NCBI GenBank assembly: GCA_964036045.1 | Contig: OZ038389.1 | Span: forward strand, 42,090,119 to 42,154,118 | DNA from: Eutreptiella sp. 'Long Island Sound 2002' | Lineage: Eukaryota; Euglenozoa; Euglenophyceae; Eutreptiales; Eutreptiaceae | Length of the DNA stretch: 64,000 nt | Direction of reading: 5' to 3' | Shown here: piece by piece, positions 9,828-19,254 of the stretch | How positions within the stretch are numbered: position 1 is the first letter of the stretch | How the letters are laid out: each line of letters opens with the position of its first letter | Made by a program: the position numbers and the translations under genes | The notes under the pieces: model-generated | The model's input: the letters and a program-made list of their open reading frames with translations, nothing else | The model's database searches: none | Told to the model about the DNA's origin: nothing

Positions 9828-9945
9828 TACCCCCCCCCCCTTGTCCTTCCCCACCCCTTGTCCTTCCCCGGGGGGGGCTGGGGGACCGTCACTTGCTCAA
9901 CCCACAATTTTTCGCTGCAGCTCACTGTGTTGTTGTGGCAAAACC
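9828..9945 (+). repeat. C/G-rich interspersed repeat, copy 2
   Basis: Matches 440-590: poly-C, TTCCCCACCCCTTGTCCTTC, G-run, GGGGGACCGTCACTTGCTC, CAACCCACAATTTTTCG, TGTGTTGTTGTGG. A partial third copy is at about 10180-10225. Confidence 0.75.
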
Positions 9946-11404
9946 ACCACCCAAGAGTGCTGCCCAAAGCATTCCAGTGGAAACTGGTGAGCATGTGCAA
10001 GACTTCAAGGTCAAGTGGAGCAGGACCAAGAAAATTTACACCGAGATGGTAAAGGAGTAGGTCTCCGTATATTGGCAGCCCTTTGAACGTATCTTATGCT
10101 GAATTCTTTCGTTTTATGCTGCAATTTCTGTGCCTGCAAATGTGCGTGTACGGTGGTAGTGCGGTCCCCCAGGGGGGGGGGGGGGGGGGTGGGGGACCGT
10201 CACTTGGTGACCATCCCCCAGGGGGTGGTGGGGGGCCGTCTTCCCTGGGATGGGGAAGGACGGGGGGGGGGGGGCGTACCGCGCAGTAACACGGCTGACA
10301 TTCCGTAGACAGCAGGTAAGATTCCGGAGTATCTGCCCCTAGCAGCCATTCTTTCTTTCCAGACCCACCCGCACATTCAACCTCCCGAATCGGGGGCCGT
10401 TTTCCCTGATTTGCCCCGCACGGACGCCTTGCACCCTGGTGGCTTGGGACTTGGCAATACCCTCACATTGCAATCCACCTCACCTGCAAGATACCCTTGG
10501 GACTGGTAAGGTATTACACCTTCATCAGCATCTGTGGTGATTCCCACAACGTCCTTGCAAAAGTGCAAGTTGGTGGAGACAGGACTACTAAGAGCCACTG
10601 TGGTGAGAGGCTGTGCACTCAAATCGCATGTGGGTAAAAGTGCTATAACTTGGTCTTTTCAGTGTTCTAGAGGAATCCCACACTGTGGGGCAAAGAGCAC
10701 AACTTGGCGAAGACAGACGTGCTAAGCTAAGCCTTTCCTCACTACATGTGGGTCCAGAGGTCTGTGGTTGACCAGGCTGCATCTCAGCTTGCACTAAGGA
10801 CTGACAGGGAAACCAATCAATCACTGATGATGTTCTTGCTGCCCAGCCAATAGCGCAGGTTGGCTAAGACAGAGTTTCTGCAAGCCAACAGAACAAGTTG
10901 GGGAGAGAAGGGTTGTCCGAAGTAAGAGACAGAAGGAGGGAGCGTGATCTAGCTGCCTCTAATAATCATAAATAAAAGTTGAAAATGGCTTTTGTGAACG
11001 ACATCTTCAATTTTTGAGGAAAAAATCTTACAACAAAGTGCACAATAATCAAACAGATATGAGAACTTGCATTGACCCCCAAAAGGGTGCTGGCCACCAG
11101 TGGAGCACCCACAGGGGCAATGACCCTCAAGGCTTTCTTTCGGTTGTGGTTATTGTGGTTGCATGCGTGAATTCCCCATTAAATGAGAACATTACGGCTC
11201 ATTGGTGTCCTGATATTGCTCTTGCTTTGAGATCGATATTTTTCTCTGTTCTTGTGAACGACCAACAGCTTCTTTAACCCCCCACTGATGTGCAGACAGA
11301 GCGCTCAGTGTCGGCCCCACTGTTGGGCGAAAAACTGGGCCATATTGTTATTCTCCTAATGATTTGTGCATGCTGAGCAAGTGTGGTCTTGAGCATCCAA
11401 TAAA
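9946..11404. other. No recognised gene; poly-G block at 10170-10275
   Basis: The stretch 10170-10275 is dominated by G-runs. The rest shows no domain. Open frames up to about 100 codons are unconvincing. Confidence 0.35.
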
Positions 11405-11720
11405 TAGTAACGATTGCGAGAAGCCACAATTTTAATGGTTGGAACAGTTGATTTTACTTCTAATTAATGTATCTGATGATGAAAATCATTAAAAAATCGA
11501 AGCGTGCCCTTTAAATTTGGTGTGCAAAGGTCCCGCAGGGAGCGCGGCGCGTGCCGTCGCCTCCCTCCGCAACTCTTGCGCGCCAGATTTAAAGGATACG
11601 CTTCGATTTTTCAACGATCCAACTGGTCAAATATTTTAATTAGAAGGAAAATCAACTCCCCAACCACTTGAAATACCAACGTTTCACGACTTTTAGCTTG
11701 CGATCGCTGTTGGCGATCGC
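11405..11720. mobile_element. Fold-back (MITE-like) element, ~315 bp
   Basis: Two arms of about 115 bp are inverted copies of each other. The inner parts match best: AAAAATCGAAGCGT with TTTAAATTTGG on the left (11492-11521) and its complement at 11583-11612. Further out, GTTGATTTTACTTCTAATTAA on the left pairs with TTAATTAGAAGGAAAATCAAC on the right. A G/C-rich loop of about 60 bp (CGCGGCGCGTGCCG) separates the arms. No coding capacity. The exact ends and target duplication are not clear. Confidence 0.7.
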
Positions 11721-12175
11721 GCCGCGCGACAAGGCGCCAAAGAGCGCTTTGCATGTCTCCCCCCACTCCTTGTAGTATGTGCGAGGTATTTGCGATTGGC
11801 AAATTTAAAGTCCATGATTTTTTTCAACTCATTTATTACATTTTGGTGCAAGTTTGGGGCGTTAAGGTTCTATATAGCTCCCAAACGAATTCAAACAAAA
11901 GTGTTACGTAAATGGACTTACCATGTCGTTTTGTAACGCTTCTAGAACGTTTATTTTGCTCCCATGGGGATTGTGGAGAGCCATGTACATGGTAGACCAT
12001 GTAGGACAACAGTAACAAAAAAAATAACAAAAGCTAACCTCTTTACCATACATTGTGTGTTGCTTATACTAGCTCTTTGGGGGAGTCCCATAGACAAAAT
12101 GGCCGCTTTGCAACATTATTGGGGCAGGTAAATGGGGGAACGTTAGCGCGCCGGGCGCGCGCCGGGCATCTTTTG

Positions 12176-12493
12176 TGACCCGTGCCCCACCGGTGGACTG
12201 TTGCCGTTGATATGTTGGGCAACATTATATGGATTTGCCCCTTGGCCCCCGGGACATCAGCCGATGTTTTGATTTGGGATGGGTATGGACCTTCTCGTAC
12301 CCGAGGTGATTTCTTTGATTTCGAAGTTGGGGGCCATGATGGTGCTTATAAAGGCCGGATTCATGTCATTGTGCCATTCATTGGAAGAAAGAATGGCACT
12401 TTGACAGCCCGCCAACAATGTTACAATGACGTGCACGGGTCGTATAGAGCACACATTGAGCAGCTGTTTGCTCGGTGGTGGCACGCAAGATGA
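12176..12493 (+). pseudogene. DDE_4 (PIF/Harbinger-type) transposase fragment
   Basis: The frame reads VDMLGNIIWICPLAPGTSAD ... GGHDGAYKG ... HGSYRAHIEQLFARWW. In DDE_4 endonucleases this is the middle strand and turn (VDxxGxxxxxxxxxPGxxxD), the second catalytic Asp (DxGY, here HDGAY) and the third acidic residue in the helix 'RxxxExxFxRxK' (here RAHIEQLFARWW). The first catalytic Asp (GxxDGxH) and everything N-terminal are missing because the fragment starts almost at the element terminus. It ends at a TGA at 12491. Not active by itself. Confidence 0.8.
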
Positions 12494-12634
12494 GGCAGAG
12501 GATGAGGCAGAAGTGTGTGTGTTGTGTTGCCAGAACGCTCCACCGTCACAGTTTGTGATGAGTGTAAGGAGCACTATTGTAATGAATGTATTGACACCCA
12601 CACTTGTGGGACCAATGTTATGATGCAGCTCTAC
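12494..12634 (+). pseudogene. Cys-rich zinc-binding tail after the transposase fragment
   Basis: After the stop, one frame gives EVCVLCC and another gives STVTVCDECKEHYCNECIDT followed by HTC, ending at a TAG near 12634. The Cys/His spacing (CxxC ... CxxCxxxxCxxC ... HxC) is that of a B-box or similar zinc module. A single frameshift near 12530 would join the two parts. Probably the decayed C-terminus of the transposase or of a neighbouring element protein. Confidence 0.4.
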
Positions 12635-13018
12635 TGTTAGCGATCAGGCCTCTAGCAATTGGTGCCCCGCCACGTGGTCAAATGAAAAAAACGCTGTTTT
12701 TTTTGTTTTTTTGTTTTTTCCCCGTTTTTCCCCCGGTTCCCGGCGTTTTTCGGTGTTTTTTAGTGTTTTTTGACTGTTTTTGCGCATGTGCCATCTTTTC
12801 CGGCATTTGTTGAAAACTAGAATTTTCACAATTTGACAAAATTGTTGTTTTTCGTTCGCATTTGGCACCGGTCTGCACAGGTTCATCAGCTTACCCGCGC
12901 TGTCTTCATGGTTTTGCTTAGTGTCCGTCCCACCCCACATCTCTCTTTCTTCTGTTGCAGGTTCCATGTAACATGTGTATTCATTGTGTGTTTTCATCGC
13001 ATTGCATATCACGTGTGC

Positions 13019-13722
13019 ATGCCCCACGCCCATAAAGGGGCTAGGATGCTTTGTGGTTTGCGTTGGATGCGAAGGGGGCAACGCTAGAACCCCACAGTTG
13101 CTGTCTCTGCCCCACGCCCATAAAGGGGCTAGGATGCTTTGTTGTTTCTGTTGGATGCGAAGGGGGCAACGCTAGAACCCCACAATTCCTATGTCTGCCC
13201 CACGCCCATAAAGGGGCTAGGATGCTTTGTTGTTTCTGTTGGATGCGAAGGGGGCAACGCTAGAACCCCACAATTCATGTGTCTGCCCCACGCCCATAAA
13301 GGGGCTAGGATGCTTTGTTGTTTGTGTTGGATGCGAAGGGGGTAACGCTAGAACCCCACAATTCCTGTGTCTGCCCCACGCCCATAAAGGGGCTAGGATG
13401 CTTTGTTGTTTGTGTTGGATGCGAAGGGGGCAACGCTAGAACCCCACAATTCCTATGTCTGCCCCACGCCCATAAAGGGGCTAGGATGCTTTGTTGTTTC
13501 TGTTGGATGCGAAGGGGGCAACGCTAGAACCCCACAATTCATGTGTCTGCCCCACGCCCATAAAGGGGCTAGGATGCTTTGTTGTTTGTGTTGGATGCGA
13601 AGGGGGTAACGCTAGAACCCCACAATTCCTGTGTCTGCCCCACGCCCATAAAGGGGCTAGGATGCTTTGTGGTTTGTGTTGGATGCGAAGGGGGTAACGC
13701 TAGAACCCCACAGTTGCTGTTG
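13019..13722 (+). repeat. 88-bp tandem repeat, 8 copies, inside GP3
   Basis: The unit starts GCCCCACGCCCATAAAGGGG and ends with AACGCTAGAACCCCACA. Copies are nearly identical, differing at a few recurring positions (GTTGTTT/GTGGTTT, GGGCAA/GGGTAA) in a pattern suggesting pairwise duplication. Spacers are not unique, so this is a minisatellite and not a CRISPR array. Confidence 0.95.
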
Positions 13723-13922
13723 TGGTTTTTGGTAAAAGGGGGTGCCCGCAACAGGCTGTGCACGCGACGTGCTTGTTCCCCCCCATTCAGTTGGGTACGT
13801 GGGTGGGTGGGTGAGTGGGTGGGTGTCACATCTTATTTAAAGGAAGGCTGTTAGTTAACAAAAGGGTCCCGTGCTATTGTTTGTTGTCACATGTATTTGC
13901 GTTTTGTTTCTCCCCTGTCTTC

Positions 13923-14110
13923 AGGCTTTGTTAGTCCATGCCTCCTGTGTGGCTACGCCCCGAAGCAGGCGGGGCGTGGGCCTACTTCCCCTCCGTTGCC
14001 GACGCCACCGCTCACCTCAAGGAGCAGGGTATTGAGTTGTTCGCTACCCAAGTCTCCCGTGCGGCCAAGAACGGCAAGACGCGCAATGGCTGGGAGTTTC
14101 CTCCACCTCG
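13923..14110 (+). CDS. GP3 exon: NUMOD/HTH-like DNA-binding domain
   Basis: A good acceptor (CTCCCCTGTCTTCAG) precedes this stretch and an ATG lies at 13938. The protein reads WLRPEAGGAWAYFPSVADAT, then AHLKEQGIELFATQVSRAAK, then NGKTRNGWEF. The layout 'Y-x-S-x-x-E/D-A-x-x-x-L ... V-x-R-A ... G-x-x-x-x-G-W-x-F' resembles the small NUMOD-type helix-turn-helix used by homing endonucleases and element proteins. After WEF the coding-like reading moves to another frame (STSPDADVPSLPATSEDMAP), so a frameshift or unusual splice lies near 14095. Confidence 0.45.
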
Positions 14111-14295
14111 CCTGATGCGGATGTCCCCTCACTTCCCGCAACCTCCGAGGACATGGCACCTGATGCCGGACAACGCCAAGGTGGGGTGTTGACATTCTTT
14201 ACCCCGGCATCCGAGTTGGCGGCATGTGGTTGCTGTGGGGACAAGCTCCTCGGAGACATTGTTTCCTGCCCCAAGCGAGACACACGTCTCTCAAG
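14111..14295 (+). CDS. GP3 exon: short Cys-containing segment, ends at a GTATGA donor
   Basis: In the frame that follows the shift the protein reads GGVLTFFTPASELAACGCCG, DKLLGDIVSCPKRDTRLS and ends AAG|GTATGA at 14295. CGCC ... C could be part of a zinc site. A near-copy of its 3' end plus the intron start occurs at 14430-14500, so this exon-intron border has been duplicated. Confidence 0.35.
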
Positions 14296-14680
14296 GTATG
14301 ATAGCGTGTGCATATTGTGTCGCTGTGTCACTGTGTCACTGTGTCACTGTCCCACTGTGTCACCGTTCCCATGTTTGACAGATGTGATCACCCAGCAGCA
14401 CCGAAACAAATTCAGCTTCCCGAGCGAGGACGCAAGCGAGACGCACGTCTCTCAAGGTATGACAACGTGTGCATATTGTGTCGCTGTGTCACTGTATCAC
14501 TGTGTCACTGTGTCACTGTGTCACTGTCCCACTGTGACACCGCCGACATGTTCACTGTCACTGTGCCACCCCCCCCCCCCCCCCACCGTGTCATGTGTTG
14601 GTACATTCATGAAACTGTCACTGCCCCCTGTGTGCATACATGTATCACATGGTCATTGTGTCACTGTGTCCCTCTCCACT
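14296..14680 (+). repeat. (GTGTCACT)n-like simple repeats in GP3 introns
   Basis: Imprecise TGTCACTG/TGTCCCACTG repeats fill the intervals 14320-14365 and 14480-14560, with a 15-nt C-run at 14569-14583. Long frames over them are artefacts. Confidence 0.8.
14382..14456 (+). CDS. GP3 exon duplicate: basic segment ending at GTATGA donor
   Basis: Bounded by a GTTTGACAG acceptor at 14381 and AAG|GTATGA at 14456. The 3' part (AAGCGAGACGCACGTCTCTC) repeats the end of the previous exon, and the first ~40 bp of the following intron repeats as well. It is 75 nt, so inclusion does not change phase. Confidence 0.35.
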
Positions 14681-14688
14681 GTCCGCAG

Positions 14689-14918
14689 GTGTCATCAGTT
14701 CAAGTCACGAACATCGACAGGACCGCCCTCGGAAGCGGTTGCGCACCAATGCCAACAATGCCAACATGAACGAGGAGGACGGACAAGAGGGAGGGGCAGA
14801 GAAGGGGCAGCAAGAGGGGGAGGGGACAGAGGGGGAAAAGCTTTTTTGTCTTGGGCATGAGCATGATGCATGGGAGGTACGAGAAGCAGACACCAATGAG
14901 TGGCCTCCGGACTTTTGA
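14689..14918 (+). CDS. GP3 terminal exon: acidic/Gly-rich tail
   Basis: Starts after CCACTGTCCGCAG (14688), phase 1, and ends at TGA 14916-14918. It encodes a basic stretch (RQDRPRKRLRTNANNANM) followed by an acidic Glu/Gly region and ends NEWPPDF. Phase 1 matches one reading of the upstream 14382-14456 exon. No domain is recognised. Probably the C-terminus of an element DNA-binding protein. Confidence 0.35.
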
Positions 14919-15042
14919 CATTAGTTGTTAGCTGCGGTTGCAGTCGGGCAGGTGCGCCCGCGCACAATGTGTTTTTTTTAATCGGTGCAATTTCCATGCT
15001 TTGCTTTGTGTTTGTATGCGTGACCTGTCTTGCTTGTGCACA

Positions 15043-15583
15043 CCAGGAAATATCAACGACAATCCAGAGCACACCAGGAAATATCAACGACAATCCAGAG
15101 CACACCAAGAAATAACAGTGACCATCCAGAGCACACCAGGAAATAACAGTGACCATCCAGAGCACACCAGGAAATAACAGTGACCATCCAGAGTACACCA
15201 GGAAATAACAGTGACCATCCAGAGCACACCAGGAAATAACAGTGACCATCCAAAAAACACCAGGAAATAACAGTGACCATCCAGAGCACACCAGGAAATA
15301 ACAGTGACCATCCAGAGTACACCAGGAAATAACAGTGACCATTCAGAGCACACCAGGAAATAACAGTGACCATCCAGAGCACACCAGGAAATAAAAGTGA
15401 CCATCCAGAGCACACCAGGAAATAACAGTGACCATCCAGAGTACACCAGGAAATAACAGTGACCATCCAGAGCACACCAGGAAATAACAGTGACCATCCA
15501 GAGCACACCAGGAAATAACAGTGAACATCCAGGGCACACCAGGAAATAACAGTGACCATCCAAAGCACACCAGGAAATATAAC
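15043..15583 (+). repeat. 31-bp tandem repeat, ~17 copies, inside GP3
   Basis: The unit is built of CAGAGCACACCAGGAAATA plus ACAGTGACCATC, with scattered substitutions. Long minus-strand frames (…DGHCYFLVCSGWSLLFPGV…) are periodic translation of the array and are not proteins. Confidence 0.95.
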
Positions 15584-16159
15584 GCAAACGGAAATAACAG
15601 TGAGCTACATGATAACGTTCAGCCGGCAGTCCTTGGGCAAACCCACCTAAAAAACACCCTGACTGCCGTGATACATGAATATCTCAATGCAAAAGTAGCA
15701 GCACACACCAAACTAACAATTGAAAATGGTGGGAAAATGCCACTTCGGGTCACAAGACCGAAGCAACCAAGCAGCAACACAGTGTTTTTTTTCTGGTTTG
15801 TGTTGTTGATTGGTTGAGCTGTTGAGTGACACCATGCTATGCACCTTTTAAAAACCTTTTAATTGTCTTGGAAAATGCATTTGAGGTCATAGTGAAGGAC
15901 AAAAACAATATTTTCCTCAGAAAAACCACAAAAAAACGCCAAAAAATGGAAAAAAAAACACCTTTTTTTCAAACTGCTGCCCACCTGCCCACAAGGGTCT
16001 GTGGGCGGTGTTTTTTAGAGGCCTGTTCGCGATACCTCAATAACGCCTCTTCGCTTCTACTGGAGATCCATGCGGTTGTGCTATCCTAACCCCCCATTCT
16101 CCCAACTTGCTAAGGTGTTGACCAAGATCGCCCTTAAAGGAGCGAGAGTGGTACTGTGT
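15584..16159. other. GP3 3' interior, no recognised gene
   Basis: Contains an A-rich stretch (15900-15970) and no domain. The segment before 16160 is not shared with GP1. Confidence 0.4.
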
Positions 16160-16314
16160 ACCCCAGTTTGCAACTTTCTCGAGCTAGGGCAGTTTGGGTC
16201 ACCTAATTCTAAGGGCGTTTCCAAGGGGTGTGCTTGGGGGCTCTTCAGGGGGAACATAGTCTAAAAGTAGCGCGCCGGGCGCGCGCCGGGTGCGCGCCGG
16301 GCAAACATTCCCCC
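16160..16314 (+). repeat. GP3 right end, near-identical to GP1 right end
   Basis: From TTTGCAACTTTCTCGAGCT to the C5 terminus this equals 4158-4313 with about five substitutions outside the arrays. Inside the arrays every AGTGC of GP1 is replaced by CGGGC or CGGGT. The lead-in AAAAGTAGCGCGC is unchanged. Confidence 0.9.
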
Positions 16315-16608
16315 AATGGGCAATGACCCCAGAATCCTACCCGCACCCACCCACCCACACAATACGGCTGTTGGGATCCAGAACTGCACTGAACCCCCCA
16401 CCTCCCCTCGCCCACCCCCCGCCTGCCAACCATGGGACTGTCCTCCCTGGGGTCAGGCAGGACATTACTGGGGGAACTGCACACAATAAAACACGGCAGC
16501 ATAAGCACAGGACTCACGCTGACCAGGCTATTTTGTTTGACAGACGAATTTCTGTAACATGACATTCCTCGCTCATTGACGTGCCAACACCATAAATAGT
16601 TGGTTCAC
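16315..16608. other. Intergenic: GP3 edge to JmjC gene
   Basis: About 295 bp of C-rich sequence giving way to A/T-rich sequence (CATAAATAGT at 16591-16600). It should hold the promoter and leader of the downstream gene. No TATA box or spliced-leader site can be claimed with confidence. Confidence 0.4.
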
Positions 16609-18321
16609 ATGCTGAGTGCTTTGTTTGCTTTGCTCCTCTTCGCCAATGGCAGCTGTGTCCGGTCTTTGGGTGTCTCTGAGTTACCAGGAGAATCTGTGCC
16701 AGAGGATTGGTCGCTTTGTGACTTCCTGAAGCGCCTGTCCAGCCACGATCCGTTCCTCCTCCGCGGTGCGGTGCCTCCTGCTCTGCAGGAGCTGTCGGCG
16801 CCGAGACTTGTGGAGCTCTCCGGCGAGGGCAGTGTGGTCTATGCTCAGGCAAGCGACAACGGCTTCATTGGGCCCAACAATTTTGACCATAACATCCTCA
16901 TGCAGCTGCCGTTGGAGGATTTCGCTGACCTTCTGGACGGGCAGAGTGAGTCTGCGCAGGCCTTGAGGGGCGCAGGGTTGAGCATGCAAGCCACGCAAGC
17001 GGCTCTCCCCGGGAAGTTGCGCGAGTTTGTCTGGAGTGCCTTGCCCTCTTGGGTGCCGTTCCCAGCGGATCAAACGCGGATGTGGATCGAGGTTCCGGGG
17101 CATCGAAGGGGCACTTTCTTTCACAATGACTTCCTGCACAACATCTACATGATGTTGAAGGGAACAAAGGTGTTTCAGTTGATCCCGCCTTGGCAAAGTC
17201 ACTTGGTCAAGTCTGTGGAGGTGCAGCGGAATCTCAACCAGTACTTTGCCGTAAACGATCACTGGCGCTGGCTTGCAGGCCGTAACATTTCCCAGGCGCA
17301 CGATTCATGGTGGAGCATGGCCGCTGACAGCGATGGCGTGGCCAACTTGTCATCTGCCACCCGTTTCATCGTGCGCCTGAAGGCGGGCGATATCATGGTG
17401 ATGCCGAGAGGATGGTGGCACACCACTATGCAAGACGGAGAAGAGGCGGCTGTCGCCGTGAACCTGTGGTTCGACACACGGAACCCCTTCTCTGAGTTGT
17501 GGTGGAGATCCCACCAGGATATGGGCTCGGCCCGTGAGCGGGCGGAGCCGGCAAGGGGGGCAAAGCAGAGTGGTACGCCCCAAGGCTTGTCCCGCAAGGT
17601 GAAGTACGCTACGTTTGAGCGACTTCAGCAAGAGATTGCCCGCGCGCTGCCGCAGGCTCGCATCAAGTTTCTTAAGGAATACAACGATGTACAGGAGCCT
17701 CCTTTGCGCATGGCGAGCTCTGAACGCAGCCAGGGCACGGATCTTTGTATAAGATGGTCTTTCGGCGATATGCAGAGCCTGGAGCGCCTGTTGTTGGCAT
17801 CGTTGGACCAGGAGGAGTGTGAAGACGGCGACGGTATCGCTGTGTTGCTCAAGCTGCTGAAGACGAGATTTGAGGATGAATCAGTGTGGGATGTCCTGCG
17901 AGACGGATACTCCAATTTCATGGGTGGCGAGTCTTGGCAGCCCTTGCAAGAGTGGCATGACAAAATGCATACATTCTACAAAGATGGTGTGCCACCTTCG
18001 GATGTGCATGTTGGCAGATACATGCATGTTGTTGGCATGCTGCAGCAGGAGATCACTGCGCACGCTGTCAACAATCACACTTTGTTTGGTTTGTTCAGCG
18101 CTTGTGAGGAGTCAGCAGGCACTGGCTGGAGCAGTTGGTTCAAAGCCCTCGCCACAAAGGTCCTCAACAGTGCTGATAAGTCCATCACAACAGCCCGCAT
18201 CACTCACCCTTGCTGTGAAGCGATTCATCGCTCAGTGTTTAAGGCTTTGCAGGGCATCTTCAGCTGCGAAATAGCCTGTTGCTCGGCACGTTCAGAACCT
18301 TCGGCAAAAGCTGGCTCATGA
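16609..18321 (+). CDS. Secreted/ER-lumen JmjC (cupin_8-type) Fe(II)/2-oxoglutarate oxygenase
   Basis: Single-exon ORF of 570 residues. I chose the ATG at 16609; upstream codons are non-ATG. Residues 1-18 (MLSALFALLLFANGSCV) form a typical signal peptide. The JmjC fold is clear: HxD iron ligands H172 and D174 in FFHNDFLHNIYMMLKGTKVF, and the distal His H271 in MVMPRGWWHTT, followed by AVAVNLWFD. The spacing of about 97 residues between them suits this family. 'KGTKVFQLIPP' is the usual strand after the first motif, with the Lys near the 2-oxoglutarate pocket. The C-terminal ~230 residues are family-specific and end in a Cys-rich segment (HPCCEAIH, SCEIACCS). Family members hydroxylate proteins or RNA; the substrate cannot be told. 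Signal peptide and no nuclear motif argue against histone demethylation. The gene is intact and lacks introns, unlike its neighbours. Confidence 0.9.
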   Translation: MLSALFALLLFANGSCVRSLGVSELPGESVPEDWSLCDFLKRLSSHDPFLLRGAVPPALQELSAPRLVELSGEGSVVYAQASDNGFIGPNNFDHNILMQLPLEDFADLLDGQSESAQALRGAGLSMQATQAALPGKLREFVWSALPSWVPFPADQTRMWIEVPGHRRGTFFHNDFLHNIYMMLKGTKVFQLIPPWQSHLVKSVEVQRNLNQYFAVNDHWRWLAGRNISQAHDSWWSMAADSDGVANLSSATRFIVRLKAGDIMVMPRGWWHTTMQDGEEAAVAVNLWFDTRNPFSELWWRSHQDMGSARERAEPARGAKQSGTPQGLSRKVKYATFERLQQEIARALPQARIKFLKEYNDVQEPPLRMASSERSQGTDLCIRWSFGDMQSLERLLLASLDQEECEDGDGIAVLLKLLKTRFEDESVWDVLRDGYSNFMGGESWQPLQEWHDKMHTFYKDGVPPSDVHVGRYMHVVGMLQQEITAHAVNNHTLFGLFSACEESAGTGWSSWFKALATKVLNSADKSITTARITHPCCEAIHRSVFKALQGIFSCEIACCSARSEPSAKAGS

Positions 18322-19254
18322 CCATGGCCACACCAGGGTCTGCACTACACCATCGAACAAAATAACGGTCCAAATCACTGCAGCACTTCCACGGGCTAAA
18401 CTGGAGTTCGGCATTACTTTGGGTGTATTACAATGTGCATCTGAGGTCCTACACAGACTACTAGCAGTCCACATAGACTCCAACGTGGCCTTTCCTCTTG
18501 CTGAACATTGTGGACTTCTTTGCCCAGTGTTCGGCAGAGCGAGTCAAGAAATTGCGAAAAATGTAAAGGCCGAAAAACCTGTGAAAGGAGAGGCTGAGTG
18601 ACACAAAACATAGAACAGGGCACCCTACAGGAGCGCAGGGACATACTGCACCCTACAAGAGCACAGTGTGCCGACCTCAGAAATATTTTATGAATTGCAT
18701 GTCTTTCATTTATACGAAACGTCTTTTGTACCCCCAAAAAGCTTTGGTGTTTCATCGACAAGCTAAAGCAAGTGGTTTCATAGTTGGCTGCAGACCTTTT
18801 TTTTTTTGCACCGCGTGGGTCTCTCATCTTGTAGCTCACTGTAAAATACACGTGTCTACCACCGTCGCATTGCACTGCGGAGGGATTGCAACCTTAAACA
18901 ATTTGTTTTACTGTTTGCAATAATTGATGAGAATGACGAAGCTCCTTGGACGAAGCTCCTAGCCCAAAGGGCGTGCCGTGCCTCGCTTGGCTTCGTTATG
19001 CCTGCAGCGAATGCATCTGCTGGTGTTGACCCATGCAATTTCCCTGTTGTAAGCCAACAGCCATCTCTCAATGAGTGTCATCTATCCTCAAAGTTGTGTA
19101 ACAATTCACCTATGGACAAGTGCATCGCTTCCTGTCATTAACACCTCAGCTTCTTTGCCAACCAGCCGCATTGGTTTTCACTGTTGGCTGCCCGTGGCTC
19201 ATCAACCTCATGCCTCAACCCGCTTTCCTTCAGCTCTGCCTATCAGCAGGGATG
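18322..19254. other. No recognised gene downstream of the JmjC gene
   Basis: A GACGAAGCTCCTTGGACGAAGCTCCT direct repeat (18936-18961) is the only local structure seen. The frames at 18414-18923 show no domain. The 3' UTR of the JmjC gene must lie at the start. Confidence 0.4.

Larger units (their letters stand above)
12134..16314 (+). mobile_element. GP3: 4.18-kb GP-family transposon with CGGGC arrays and transposase remnant
   Basis: The left end is GGGGGAACGTTAGC and the right end AAACATTCCCCC, flanked by AAT on both sides (12131-12133, 16315-16317). Two CGGGC units follow the left end and three (one CGGGT) precede the right end, all in direct orientation. Inside are a DDE_4 transposase fragment beginning about 48 bp from the left end, a Cys-rich tail, an 88-bp tandem array, a NUMOD/HTH-like exon with further small exons, and a 31-bp tandem array. 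The right ~150 bp is almost identical to GP1 outside the pentamers. The left side after the array differs from GP1 and GP2, so an internal deletion probably removed the transposase N-terminus. Confidence 0.8.

Noticed and set aside
13019-13722. Possible CRISPR-like array
   Set aside because: Whole 88-bp units are near-identical, there are no unique spacers, and the genome is eukaryotic.
15043-15587. Minus-strand ORFs of up to 215 codons with periodic Trp/Cys/Phe
   Set aside because: 31-bp repeats translate periodically in several frames; no start, domain or codon preference.
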